Program-made: the position numbers and the translations under genes
Assembly (NCBI GenBank): GCA_021817985.1
Contig: JAKAFK010000002.1
Span: 1-64,000, forward strand
DNA from: Pseudomonadota bacterium
GTDB lineage: Bacteria; Pseudomonadota; Gammaproteobacteria; Burkholderiales; JAKAFK01
Direction: 5' to 3'
DNA: 64,000 nucleotides
Notes under the pieces: model-generated
What the model was told of the DNA's origin: nothing
The model's database searches: none
The model's input: only the letters and a program-made list of their open reading frames with translations
Shown here: one piece after another, positions 1 to 8,450 of the stretch
How the letters are laid out: every line of letters begins with the position of its first letter
Position numbering within the stretch: position 1 is the stretch's first letter

Positions 1-17
1 ACCGCAATGTGCTTTAA

Positions 18-410
18 CTAGCTTGCCAATCCGGGGCTTGGCAACAGTTAGGCGGGAGCGATGTCCAGACATACCAGAGATGGTGGTATAGCTCCTTCGC
101 CAGTTGCGGATCAGGTTGTCTGTATGTCTCCAAGACATTTTCGATTCCGAACCAAGAATATCTGGTTGCCAGCGCATATGCGGCGGCCACATCGCCTGAC
201 AGCGGAGTCACACAGGCTGAGATTGTTTTCGACGGCACGACATGCAGCGTGGCGAGAAACACGGAGGCTGCCCAGGGGTACAATGAAGACGCAACGACAT
301 CCTGCGTCCAATGGCTGGGCGCCGGCTCTCATACGGTGACTGTCTATCTTCAGACCGTTGGCGATCCTAGCCTCTATTTCGGCGATGCGAGCTACATCCT
401 GCTCGAGTAG
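18..410 (+). CDS. silent alternative PilV C-terminal cassette (no start codon)
   Basis: After a TAA at 15-17, the plus strand stays open through the recombination site (read as C-Q-S-G-A-W) and for 122 further codons to TAG at 408-410, ending in ASYILLE. It has no start codon or ribosome site, as expected of a silent shufflon cassette expressed only after inversion fuses it to the pilV constant region. It contains several cysteines and many aromatic, Ser and Thr residues, like a small secreted adhesin domain. In R64 the PilV tail recognises recipient lipopolysaccharide; the target here is unknown. An overlapping ATG-started frame in another phase at 61-339 is a shadow. Confidence 0.8.
   Translation, partial: LACQSGAWQQLGGSDVQTYQRWWYSSFASCGSGCLYVSKTFSIPNQEYLVASAYAAATSPDSGVTQAEIVFDGTTCSVARNTEAAQGYNEDATTSCVQWLGAGSHTVTVYLQTVGDPSLYFGDASYILLE
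23..41 (+). repeat. shufflon recombination site (sfx-like), left copy
   Basis: The 19-mer TTGCCAATCCGGGGCTTGG is identical to the inverted copy at 842-860. It matches the R64 shufflon sfx consensus GTGCCAATCCGGTNNNTGG at 14 of 16 defined positions. In the reading frame of pilV it encodes C-Q-S-G-A-W, the junction peptide of PilV-type proteins. The consensus is recalled from the R64 literature; the repeat and its orientation are seen directly. Confidence 0.9.
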
Positions 411-841
411 GATTCTCTGCGACTTGCGCTTTTCGGGATGGCCCAACGCCGATAACATCGCCCGAGCCCGATCGACGATGCGGCGCTGCATCATCCTCGT
501 GCAATGGTGGAGATGATTACGCCGATCTAAGAGGTGGGCACCGTGGAAACGTGAACGCCGTCAGATTGGCCGACAGGCCAGGATCACTGACAAACCGCGA
601 TCGCCTCGACCCCGTTAGCCGCCGCCGAGCCGTTCCACAGCGAGCAATACCAGCCATTCCCAGAGGGCTCATTCGCGAAGATGTTGGTGTTGGCGGGACC
701 ATTCCCATAGAGGGTACAACCGCCAGCGACCAGTTTAGTGGTACCAGGACACGTCGACGTCACGGCCTCCGGACAGCCGCCGGCGCACTCGCCTGACGCA
801 GCTGCATATCGGCCGAATAGCGCAGGGTTGAATTGCTCGGC
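42..841. other. invertible shufflon segment (800 bp)
   Basis: The DNA between the two inverted 19-bp sites holds two C-terminal coding cassettes that converge: one on the plus strand ending at 410 and one on the minus strand ending at 584. Inverting the segment would replace the 85-residue PilV tail now in frame with a different 122-residue tail. The 411-583 stretch between the two stop codons holds no convincing gene. The recombinase gene (rci in R64) is not in this window and would be expected to the left, perhaps after further segments. Confidence 0.85.
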
Positions 842-1990
842 CCAAGCCCCGGATTGGCAAGAAAGTATCACGCCCGTCCCATCCTGAGCAATCCGACCAT
901 TCGGTGAGCATGCATTCCCAACGCTCGCGGTCGGGGTGACGGTCAAATTGCCGGCGAGATTATTGAGCGTGGACGTCCCGCTTACAGTCGCGTTATTGGC
1001 CGTGAGCGTCCCCGCCACAGTCAGATTCCCGCTGTCGTCAACCGCGAGCGCGCTCCAGGAGGCTCCGTTGCACGTGTATGCCCTCGGGCCGGTACCGACA
1101 CTCGGGGTCTCGACGACGCGCGTTTCATAGGCATTTGCCGACGAGCACGCCGGGAGACTGGCGTAATTCGCCACGGGGTTCTGCCAATACATGCTGCCCT
1201 GGGTTTCCCAGTTGTCCGACGCACCCTGGTTTTCGCAGGACAGGAGGACACCGCTGCCATCCTGCGCGATCGCGCCCACGGTCGTGCATGTCGATCCCGT
1301 CGTCTCGGTCGCAGACATGATCATCGGCACGGTCATGGTGTTCAATTCAGGGTGGCCGGGTACCGCGACACGGTACAAGTAACTCCCGTTCAGAACCTCA
1401 TCGCCATTGAAGTCAAGCAAGGCTACGACATGGCCCGGCCCCGGATTTGGGAACGTGCCGCCGACCGCGACCGGTCCCCAGCCGGAGTAGGCACCGCATG
1501 CCTGGTTCGCGGCGCATCCCGCCACGGACAGGTCGCCGGATCCGCCGCCGATCGCGCCACCCCGGGAATGCACCTCGCTTGCGATCTCCGACGCATCCGT
1601 CCCGTCAATCGGCACGCCGCCCGAAGATTCAACCAGCGCTTCCAGATTGCCGTTCGCGTCCTTTCCGACGACAACTTCCCAGGACTGCTGGTAGCTATTG
1701 ACGTTCTTGAACCCATACGGGAGGTAGCCGTTCGTGAGATCCGGCTCGCCCGCGGGGCAGGTCCCAGGCGTGTTCGGCACGCACAGGATCATCGATCCGT
1801 TCGTCGTGACGGCCGACTGCACGGTCGCGGAATTAGCGAGGATGTAATGCTGCGCGGCGTTCGCGATCGAGGTGAGTTCATGCGCAGTTGCTGCGTCCGT
1901 GATCGCCAGCCTAGCCGAGCGACCGAGGTGATTCATCACCGGAAAAAGAACCGCCAGCGCCACCAGTACGAAAACCATGCTCATGCCCAT
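584..1990 (-). CDS. pilV: PilV-type tip adhesin / minor pilin of the thin pilus (shufflon-switched)
   Basis: 468 residues. The N-terminus MGMSMVFVLVALAVLFPVMN is a prepilin-like hydrophobic helix after a two-residue leader (Met-Gly). The body is rich in Gly, Ser, Thr and Asn, and at residues 378-383 it enters the shufflon site (CQSGAW). The last 85 residues are the variable tail now in frame and include many cysteines. PilV is the pilus-tip adhesin that selects recipient cells in R64 liquid mating. The start has an AAAGGG site 8 bp upstream, and an in-frame stop just before it excludes a longer leader. It is the last gene of the pil operon, 12 bp after pilM. Confidence 0.85.
   Translation of the reverse strand: MGMSMVFVLVALAVLFPVMNHLGRSARLAITDAATAHELTSIANAAQHYILANSATVQSAVTTNGSMILCVPNTPGTCPAGEPDLTNGYLPYGFKNVNSYQQSWEVVVGKDANGNLEALVESSGGVPIDGTDASEIASEVHSRGGAIGGGSGDLSVAGCAANQACGAYSGWGPVAVGGTFPNPGPGHVVALLDFNGDEVLNGSYLYRVAVPGHPELNTMTVPMIMSATETTGSTCTTVGAIAQDGSGVLLSCENQGASDNWETQGSMYWQNPVANYASLPACSSANAYETRVVETPSVGTGPRAYTCNGASWSALAVDDSGNLTVAGTLTANNATVSGTSTLNNLAGNLTVTPTASVGNACSPNGRIAQDGTGVILSCQSGAWAEQFNPALFGRYAAASGECAGGCPEAVTSTCPGTTKLVAGGCTLYGNGPANTNIFANEPSGNGWYCSLWNGSAAANGVEAIAVCQ
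842..860 (-). repeat. shufflon recombination site (sfx-like), right copy inside pilV
   Basis: Exact inverted copy of the 19-bp site at 23-41. It lies at codons 378-383 of pilV, just where the constant region gives way to the variable C-terminus. The pair in inverted orientation is the arrangement that allows a site-specific recombinase to invert the DNA between them. Confidence 0.9.
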
Positions 1991-2002
1991 GGCGATGTCC
2001 CT

Positions 2003-2485
2003 TTATTGGGGTGCATAGACGAATGCGTTGTTGGGGATCCCCGCCGGGGCGGGCGTGGTCCCGCCGGTCTCGGGATTGACCAGCGCGCCGTTGACATCGA
2101 TGGACAGCGCCGCGTCGTCGGCGAGTTCGGGGTCGTTCTTGATGAGCCGCCCGACGGCCCCACTCGACATTGAAAGCGGAAGCACACCCCAGGCATAGGC
2201 ACGGTTCGACGACACGAGCGCGCCGTGCGCGATGCCCGCGGTTGTCATGGCCCCGGGCAGACTCGCCCAGGACGCGAGGCCCGGGGCCAGTTGGGCATCC
2301 GTGACGGCGCCCGAATAGCCCGGATTGCTGGCCAGGAACTGCTGAGCTGCCCCGCCATAGGTCACGACCCACTCTGCTTCGGTGGTCTGCATGCTGTCGC
2401 CGGACGACGGAACGGCTTGGTGGTCGACATGCGCAACGATAGCAGTGATGGCGATAACGAAAATAATGAATGCATAGGCGGCCAT
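2003..2485 (-). CDS. pilM: PilM-like inner-membrane pilus protein
   Basis: 160 residues. It starts with one membrane helix (residues about 3-19: AYAFIIFVIAITAIVAH) followed by a periplasmic-looking domain, matching the size and plan of the small PilM proteins of IncI thin-pilus clusters. I chose the ATG at 2485, which has a GAGGGA site, over a Cys- and Arg-rich upstream extension that looks non-coding. It sits between a two-helix membrane protein and pilV. Its exact role in pilus assembly is not known to me. Confidence 0.6.
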   Translation of the reverse strand: MAAYAFIIFVIAITAIVAHVDHQAVPSSGDSMQTTEAEWVVTYGGAAQQFLASNPGYSGAVTDAQLAPGLASWASLPGAMTTAGIAHGALVSSNRAYAWGVLPLSMSSGAVGRLIKNDPELADDAALSIDVNGALVNPETGGTTPAPAGIPNNAFVYAPQ

Positions 2486-2495
2486 ATGATTTCCC

Positions 2496-2747
2496 TCAGC
2501 GCAGCGGCAGCGACGCGGCGAGCAGCAGGGCGCGAACCGTGGGACGCAGGCGGACGAAAATCCGCCAGGTCCAGCCAAATGCCGCGGACAGCAGGCACTG
2601 GACACCGAAGATGATATTCAGGACGATCAGCCAGATCGCGCCGCCATGCGAGGCATCAAACGCCGCCCAGGCTAGACTGGCGAGGCCAAGCAGGCAATCG
2701 ACGGACCTCCACATGATGTCGAACCGGTCCTCCAAACGCATGCCCAT
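2496..2747 (-). CDS. small two-helix membrane protein of the pil operon
   Basis: 83 residues with two hydrophobic segments (about 15-30 and 36-60) and a basic C-terminus. Its ATG overlaps the stop of the upstream ATPase by one base (TAATG), so the two genes are translationally coupled. I do not recognise a family. Position between the third ATPase and pilM suggests a role in pilus assembly, for example as a membrane partner of that ATPase. Confidence 0.6.
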   Translation of the reverse strand: MGMRLEDRFDIMWRSVDCLLGLASLAWAAFDASHGGAIWLIVLNIIFGVQCLLSAAFGWTWRIFVRLRPTVRALLLAASLPLR

Positions 2748-3646
2748 TACCTCTCGTTGAGCGCCTGGAAGCGCTGTTTATCGATGTCAGAACTCAGCAT
2801 CGCGACGTTGCCATCGCGGATTTTCGAGCGAATGCCGTCGTCGTTGATGAAGAGCGGCTCGGCCCGCGCGAACGTCTCCTCTCCCATGCGCTCGAGCCGC
2901 AGGGTGATGACCGCCTTGAGTGTCTGCGCCAACGCAGGCCATCCGACCAGGAGCCCCAGTTTCTGGATAGCCTGCTGCGTGGACTCCGAATGGAGCGTTG
3001 CGGCGACAAACATTCCCGAAGCCGACGCGAGCACCGCGGCCTCCGCGCCCGCTTTCTCGCGGATCTCGCCGATGAAGAACATGTCGGCGCTCGACCGCAA
3101 TGTGTCGGACAGGACCCGCAAGATTTCTGCATCCGAGGCGATCTCTTCTTGAATGCAGTAGCCTTTTCCGTGCGGACCCTGCAGGTCATATTCGATGGGG
3201 TTCTCGGCGGTGTTGCAGAACCCCCCGATCCTCTCCATGCGCGCCACCAGCGTGGCGCAGGCAAACGTCGTCTTGCGGCTTGCCGGCGGACCGCAGAAAA
3301 GAACCGCCCCACCGCGAAGATTCGGGTCGACCAGACGCGCGATGATCGCAGGCGACATCCGCATCTCCTCGAGAGTGCGGATCGTCCTGTTCGATCGGCG
3401 AACGATGAACACGATCCCGGCCGGGGTCACGCGGCGCATGACGCGCAAACTCATCCCGTTCCATTGCTCGCGAAAGGAGGGTTGCCGTTCGCCTTTTCCG
3501 AGCAGCGCGGTGTAGAGGTCATGCAGCTCCGGCCACAACTCGTTTGGCACGGGGAGGAGCTCGACACCGCCAACGCGCTTCACGCGGCACTGCCCGGGAT
3601 CGCTGTGGAGGCTCAGGTCGACGAATGGAAGGTCCAAGAGCGGCAT
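2747..3646 (-). CDS. third PilT/GspE-class ATPase, with abnormal Walker A motif
   Basis: 299 residues with the layout of a PilT-type secretion ATPase: P-loop region at residues 119-126, acidic box near AENPIEYD, Walker B region FFIGEIRE, and a histidine box (HSES). The P-loop reads GPPASRKT, so the invariant Gly before the Lys is Arg. The two other ATPases of the cluster (at 5350-7173 and 8451-9503) have normal P-loops. ATP binding may therefore be weakened, and a regulatory or structural role is possible. The ATG at 3646 lies 6 bp after pilS. A longer frame upstream merely overlaps pilS in another phase. Confidence 0.75.
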   Translation of the reverse strand: MPLLDLPFVDLSLHSDPGQCRVKRVGGVELLPVPNELWPELHDLYTALLGKGERQPSFREQWNGMSLRVMRRVTPAGIVFIVRRSNRTIRTLEEMRMSPAIIARLVDPNLRGGAVLFCGPPASRKTTFACATLVARMERIGGFCNTAENPIEYDLQGPHGKGYCIQEEIASDAEILRVLSDTLRSSADMFFIGEIREKAGAEAAVLASASGMFVAATLHSESTQQAIQKLGLLVGWPALAQTLKAVITLRLERMGEETFARAEPLFINDDGIRSKIRDGNVAMLSSDIDKQRFQALNER

Positions 3647-3651
3647 CGGGA

Positions 3652-4164
3652 TTAGTCCGAGAGCGTATAGGTGAAGGTCAGTTCGTTGCCTTGCGCCGCC
3701 GTGCAGATGGTCTCGGCCTCCGCGTCCGTCGCCGGAGAATTCGCGGCATTGACGCCGGCCGCGACCGTGGTCCCGGAATTGATGCCATAGGCCGCTTCGG
3801 CCGTCGCGAGATCGATGCATTGTTCCTGTGACATATTGTTGACGGTGAGCCCCACGGCATTGTTCGTCCCGCCGTTGAGGCTGGCCGGGCCGCTGACGAC
3901 GATAGTCCCGCCATACGGGGTATCGACCGTTCCGCCGCTCACATACGAGGCGTCGATGTCGCCATTCGAAATTTCCGTTGCGGTCGTGACGCCCGCGAAG
4001 CTTCCCTCTTGTGAATAATGCCCCTGGATGTTCGCGGCAATCGCCGTCAGTTCCTGCGATGCGCCAGAAGTGCTTGATCTCCCGAATAGCGAATGCCCCG
4101 ACTTCCACGCATATCCCGCCATCAAGGCAACCACGACGAGTGCAAACAAAACCATCATGCCCAT
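3652..4164 (-). CDS. pilS: major type IVb prepilin
   Basis: 170 residues. The N-terminus MGMMVLFALVVVALMAGYAW gives a two-residue leader (cut after Gly2) and a hydrophobic alpha-1 helix. The C-terminal half has paired cysteines (EQCIDL and ETICTA), as for the disulphide-closed D-region of type IVb pilins. A good AAGGAGG site lies 8 bp before the ATG. It lies directly after pilR, as in R64. Position 5 of the mature protein is Phe and not the usual Glu. No prepilin peptidase gene (pilU) is seen in the window, so a chromosomal or off-window enzyme must act. Confidence 0.8.
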   Translation of the reverse strand: MGMMVLFALVVVALMAGYAWKSGHSLFGRSSTSGASQELTAIAANIQGHYSQEGSFAGVTTATEISNGDIDASYVSGGTVDTPYGGTIVVSGPASLNGGTNNAVGLTVNNMSQEQCIDLATAEAAYGINSGTTVAAGVNAANSPATDAEAETICTAAQGNELTFTYTLSD

Positions 4165-4207
4165 CTTCAGTTCCTCCTTCTGTTTTCTGCTGCTGTTAAA
4201 GTCTCAA

Positions 4208-5353
4208 TCAATGAATTGACGTGGTCATGACGCTTTCCAGTGACATCATGCCCATCGTGACGACGATCATCACCATACTGACGAGGACGATCGCGGCAAC
4301 CCCCGACATCGCGAGCACCCCGAGCAGCTTGGTCTCATAATCTTCGAGCCACGATTCTCCGATTCCCCTGAGCGTTTCGGGAAAATTGTCGGATCCTGCA
4401 AACGCCGTGATGTCCGCGATCAACACACGGTCTGGGAAATCGTGCCCGGCCTCATAAAGCGCCGGCCCCAGCTCCATGCCGCCCTCGACACGGTCGCGGG
4501 CGCCCTCCAGCCGTTCGCGCAGCCAGGGCGTCGACCACTGCTCTTGCTGCCGCAGCGTCTTGGCGAAGCCGGTGCCGGCTTTCACCATGCCCGAGAATCC
4601 GGACATCCACTTCGCCGCCTCCATGGCCTTGTAAATCGACCAGGGCGGAAACCTGTCGAGAAACTTGCGGACCGGCCCCGTGAAAACGGGCATCGTAGCG
4701 AAGCTGGCGACGGCGAGACCGATGAGCGCCATGATCACCCACACCGTCAGGGGCGAGTTGGCTATGGCCGCCATGGGGATCAACAGCTTCGCCATTGGCG
4801 GCCATTTGCCGGCGGGGACTTGGGTCAGGAATGGTCCGACCAAATCCTTGCCGATGACGAGAATCAGATAGACGACCCCGGCGAGCATGGTGAGCGGCTC
4901 GATACTCGCCATCACGATCTTCCATACAATCCGCGATACCATGCCTTGGTGTCCGGCGGCCAACCGGAGCGTCGCCGCCACATTGCCGGATGCCTCACCG
5001 GACCGGATAAGTCCGCGCTCCGACAACGGCGCCCATCCTTCGAGGGCGTCCGCCAGAGGATCTGCCGCCAGGCGGTCGGATATTTCCGCAAGCGCCGTGA
5101 GATTGATATCGAACCGACGCATCCAGTGCGGCCCCGACATCGACAGCGCCTGGCGATGCAGTTCGATGACGGACTCGCGCAATCCCTTGCCGTTCTCGTT
5201 GTACATCGCCAGGCGCTTGTAGAACGCCTGGCGCTTCTTGGCCGACCACATCTTGCGTTCGATGATCGCGTTCCACTCGACAAGCGTCTGGACACCGGGC
5301 CACTCCAGAACCGTGGCCACGGCGTTCCGAATGAATGCGGGCGGGTTCATCAA
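4208..5353 (-). CDS. pilR: PilR inner-membrane platform protein (GspF/PilC family)
   Basis: 381 residues with three clear membrane segments (about 150-170, 195-225 and the last 40 residues) and two cytoplasmic T2SSF-like halves, the second with the typical WLEDYETKL near the end. It anchors the assembly ATPase and the growing pilus in the inner membrane. Its ATG overlaps the pilQ stop by 4 bp (ATGA-type), and two adjacent ATG codons leave the start uncertain by one residue. Confidence 0.85.
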   Translation of the reverse strand: MMNPPAFIRNAVATVLEWPGVQTLVEWNAIIERKMWSAKKRQAFYKRLAMYNENGKGLRESVIELHRQALSMSGPHWMRRFDINLTALAEISDRLAADPLADALEGWAPLSERGLIRSGEASGNVAATLRLAAGHQGMVSRIVWKIVMASIEPLTMLAGVVYLILVIGKDLVGPFLTQVPAGKWPPMAKLLIPMAAIANSPLTVWVIMALIGLAVASFATMPVFTGPVRKFLDRFPPWSIYKAMEAAKWMSGFSGMVKAGTGFAKTLRQQEQWSTPWLRERLEGARDRVEGGMELGPALYEAGHDFPDRVLIADITAFAGSDNFPETLRGIGESWLEDYETKLLGVLAMSGVAAIVLVSMVMIVVTMGMMSLESVMTTSIH

Positions 5354-7173
5354 AGGTCGTCCTCCGTCAGTTTCCGGTGGCTCCGAGCGGGCGGAATCAG
5401 CGGGCCGAGGGCATCGACCAGCCGACGCGGATCGACGCGGCCCGACAGCACTTTGAGGATGCCATGCGCCATCATGCCGGTCTCGCAGTCGTCGCGCGCC
5501 ATGTATTTCCTGCGCGCGACCGCGGCCCCCTCCTCAAGGGCATCGCGGAGGAGATCCTCGTCTGTCGGCAATACCTGGGCGACGACCGTGCGCGGACCCT
5601 CGCCCGTTCCCCTGCAGTGCGGGCATTCCGTACCGTCGACACGGCCGCTGCTTTGCAGCCGCACCTTCGCGAGGTCGCCGAACGGGGTCAATGGCGCCCA
5701 CTCTTCCAGTGCCCGCGCTTCCCGTTCCGGAAGGATGTCGCGCGGATTTTTCATCATGACTGGCTCGCAGTAGGGACAGACGGTCTTCACCAGGCGCTGC
5801 GCGGTGATCGAGGAGAGCATGGACGGGTCGGCCAACATGAAACGGTCGACGCCCATTCCGACGAGCCGGGGGATGACCGCGAACGGATCCGTCACATGCA
5901 GCGTCGACCATACCGGGTGGCCAGTGATGGAGGCGTTGATCGCCTCCTGGGCCACTTCCAGCCCCCGGATCTCGCCCACCATGATGAGATCCGGATCCTC
6001 GCGAAGCGCGGTCTTAAGCTTCCCCGCGAAAACCCGGGCCTTCTCTTCGTCGCTCTTCGCGTTGAACTTGTACTGCCAGATGTTCGGATGCTTGAACTCG
6101 TTCTCGACCGGATCCTCCATTGTGATCACCCGTATCCCTTCGCGCGTGTCCACGATGGCGTTGACCTGCGCGAAGAGCGTTGTCGATTTGCCGGACCCGG
6201 TAGGTCCGGTAAAGAGATTGATGCCGCTCGTCAGGCGGGCGAGGTGCGCGTAGGTGTGCAGGTGGCGTGCGGAGTAGCCTAGCACCGTCAGTCGTCCGGT
6301 TCCCCTCGCCTCGCTCTTGTGGTTGTAAAGCAGGCGGAGTGCCATGCATTGCCCGTGCATGATCGGGCTCCGGGCGAGCCGTATGCCTGAAAGCGCGATC
6401 TGTACCGCCTGGCGCGAGTGACCTGACAACAATGCAGGGTCGGAGATCACCGCATGCTGATCCACGTTCTCGTTGACATCGTTGTCGCCACCGGAGGCCA
6501 TAGACTGAAGCAATACCCGAAACATGGGCTCGCCGTGCGCGAGCGGCATGTCGGGCATCCGGATGAGCGATCCGTTGATCCGGTATTGCACGATGATTCC
6601 GCCCTCACCGTTCTCGCGCTTCTCCAGCGTGAGGTGGATATCCGACGCGTTCCGACTCGTCGCATCGTCGAAGAGCGCAGTGGCGCGCCGCACGGCCTTG
6701 TGTTTGCCCAGGTCGTTCTTGCGCTCTCCCGCGGCTTCGCGCTTGATCCTCTGCCACTCTTCGAGCGGGCATGCGCTTATCTCGAGGAGGTCGCCGACAC
6801 GGTTGCGTACCTGCTGCTGCCAGGACAGCAGGGCAATGGATCCCTGCTGTCCATCGATCACGTAAACGACATGTCCGACCCGGATGGCATAGCTTGCGGC
6901 CGAGTCGGGCAGCGGAGGGATGCCCATGCTGTCGGCCTGATCCGATGCGATCGTCCGCAGTTCATCCTGAGTCACGAAGCCCATGTCCTGAAGAACGTTT
7001 CCCAGCCGGACCTTGCCTTCCGATTGCGCTTGGTGCTTGAGCGCCTCCGTGAGTTGCTCTTCTGTCAGGAGATCGGCGGCGACCAGCATCCTTCCCAGGC
7101 GGTGATCCGTGTCGCCGGAACCGTTGCGCGCCGCCCCCGCGACGGCGCCGATACCCAAGAACCCCGTGATCAT
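5350..7173 (-). CDS. pilQ: PilQ-type pilus assembly ATPase (GspE/PilB family)
   Basis: 607 residues. The N-terminal third resembles the MshEN/GspE N-domain. The core has Walker A GPTGSGKST (residues 323-331), the aspartate box EDPVE (353-357), Walker B with DLIMVGEIR (395-403), a histidine box (STLHVTDP), and a zinc-binding CPYC...CPHC pair near 466-521 as in PilB/GspE. This is the best candidate for the elongation motor. The ATG at 7173 overlaps the pilO stop (ATGA), which rules out the longer frame that starts at 7344. Confidence 0.9.
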   Translation of the reverse strand: MITGFLGIGAVAGAARNGSGDTDHRLGRMLVAADLLTEEQLTEALKHQAQSEGKVRLGNVLQDMGFVTQDELRTIASDQADSMGIPPLPDSAASYAIRVGHVVYVIDGQQGSIALLSWQQQVRNRVGDLLEISACPLEEWQRIKREAAGERKNDLGKHKAVRRATALFDDATSRNASDIHLTLEKRENGEGGIIVQYRINGSLIRMPDMPLAHGEPMFRVLLQSMASGGDNDVNENVDQHAVISDPALLSGHSRQAVQIALSGIRLARSPIMHGQCMALRLLYNHKSEARGTGRLTVLGYSARHLHTYAHLARLTSGINLFTGPTGSGKSTTLFAQVNAIVDTREGIRVITMEDPVENEFKHPNIWQYKFNAKSDEEKARVFAGKLKTALREDPDLIMVGEIRGLEVAQEAINASITGHPVWSTLHVTDPFAVIPRLVGMGVDRFMLADPSMLSSITAQRLVKTVCPYCEPVMMKNPRDILPEREARALEEWAPLTPFGDLAKVRLQSSGRVDGTECPHCRGTGEGPRTVVAQVLPTDEDLLRDALEEGAAVARRKYMARDDCETGMMAHGILKVLSGRVDPRRLVDALGPLIPPARSHRKLTEDDL

Positions 7174-8438
7174 TGCGGACCTCCTTTCCGGACGTACAAA
7201 TTGCCACTCGCCATCCATCCCCCATTGGTCCGGGACCATGACACCTCCGATAGCCGGAGACCCGGAATGGCATTCAGCCGGTCCACGAGCCCGAGAGACC
7301 ACAGCGGCGCCGGGGATTCGATATGCACTTGCGCAACGTCCCACGGCTGCGGGGGGGCCGCCTTGATCGCCGGATTTGGGCCAGGCTGCGCCTGATCGAG
7401 CCGTACCGCGACCTGTGCCGCGCCGATGGACTGGATGTACAGGAGCCTACGCGCGGCCGTGTCGAGGGACTCGGCGGACGGCGAACTCGACATCTGGACG
7501 CCTGGGCCAGAGCCATCGAGGCGGGAGGTTTTTCCGTCCGTGGCGATCAGGCCGGGCGCATCCATGGGTGATCCGCCCGCGTTGCGCCAACGCGTGCGGA
7601 TCGACACCGCAGATCCCTCGAGCACGCAATCCCACCCCGCGAGATCCCAGCCCGCGATATCGAGCGGCTGCGCATTCCATGCCGTCCGGCAGGCTCCAAG
7701 AAAGTTCCCAATCGTGGGCAACTGCTGCCATGGCACGACATGCGCGGCTGCGCTCGCCGCTTTCTCGGCCATAGCCTGTTCGATGGCCCGCTCTCGGGCA
7801 AGGGCCTGGGCGTGCTCGACCGCCAGGTGCAGTTCGTGGGCACGCCAGTAGTGCATCCCCACGCTAGCGGCTCCCGCGAGGGCGGTCGCGGTCATGATGG
7901 GCGCAACCCACGACTTGTGCTGGAGATCGCGAATGCGCGCCGCCGGCTGGTACTTCATACCATCGGACTGCACCAGCAGGACCAGGTCCTGTGCAGAGCC
8001 GTGCATATACTGCCAATTGGCGATCGAGGCGATCTGCTGCTGCCGCTCCAGGACGACATCGTAGGCGCCGATGACGTCGCCCCCCGGCATAAGCTGTTGA
8101 TTATCTTTGACTGCGATCAGCCAGTACATGCCGTCGCCGAGGTCGTACATGCCCTGCCAGGGTTCCGGCCGGACATCGGCGATGACCGCCGCGAGGGACA
8201 TGAGTCCGTGCGGATTCTTGATGCCCGGGATGGGCGCAGTGTAGCCAGACTGGAAACTCCCGAGAATGGTTTTGCGCCCAAGCCCCCACTTGCCGAACTC
8301 CTTGGCGTGCTTCGCAAGCGACGAGGCGGTGGGCTTGCGTTCCTCGTGGTGCCAATACATGCCGGCGACGAAGCGCTGCTTGACGCCTGGAAGAGTAACG
8401 ATTCGGGCAACCGTCTGGGCTATTGTCTGCTGTGCCAT
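7170..8438 (-). CDS. pilO: PilO, thin-pilus accessory protein
   Basis: 422 residues with a cytoplasmic N-terminal half (GMYWHHEE, DGMYWLIAV), one membrane segment near 178-195, an Ala/Glu-rich helix, and a periplasmic C-terminal half. This is the plan of the PilO (pilin accessory protein) family of IncI pil operons, which are much larger than the PilO of type IVa pili. It lies 12 bp downstream of the PilT-like ATPase and overlaps pilQ. Confidence 0.75.
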   Translation of the reverse strand: MAQQTIAQTVARIVTLPGVKQRFVAGMYWHHEERKPTASSLAKHAKEFGKWGLGRKTILGSFQSGYTAPIPGIKNPHGLMSLAAVIADVRPEPWQGMYDLGDGMYWLIAVKDNQQLMPGGDVIGAYDVVLERQQQIASIANWQYMHGSAQDLVLLVQSDGMKYQPAARIRDLQHKSWVAPIMTATALAGAASVGMHYWRAHELHLAVEHAQALARERAIEQAMAEKAASAAAHVVPWQQLPTIGNFLGACRTAWNAQPLDIAGWDLAGWDCVLEGSAVSIRTRWRNAGGSPMDAPGLIATDGKTSRLDGSGPGVQMSSSPSAESLDTAARRLLYIQSIGAAQVAVRLDQAQPGPNPAIKAAPPQPWDVAQVHIESPAPLWSLGLVDRLNAIPGLRLSEVSWSRTNGGWMASGNLYVRKGGPQ

Positions 8439-8450
8439 GTTTACGTGCTC

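Noticed and set aside
61-339. ATG-started plus-strand frame of 92 codons
   Set aside because: It overlaps the silent PilV cassette in another phase; the cassette frame has the CQSGAW junction and much better protein texture.
3495-3511. TTCCGAGCAGCGCGGTG as a further palindrome copy
   Set aside because: Right arm has three mismatches, and it encodes a natural part of the ATPase; probably chance.
2747-4108. A 453-codon reading of the third ATPase starting inside pilS
   Set aside because: The first 150 codons merely re-read pilS in another phase; the start at 3646 fits the family length.
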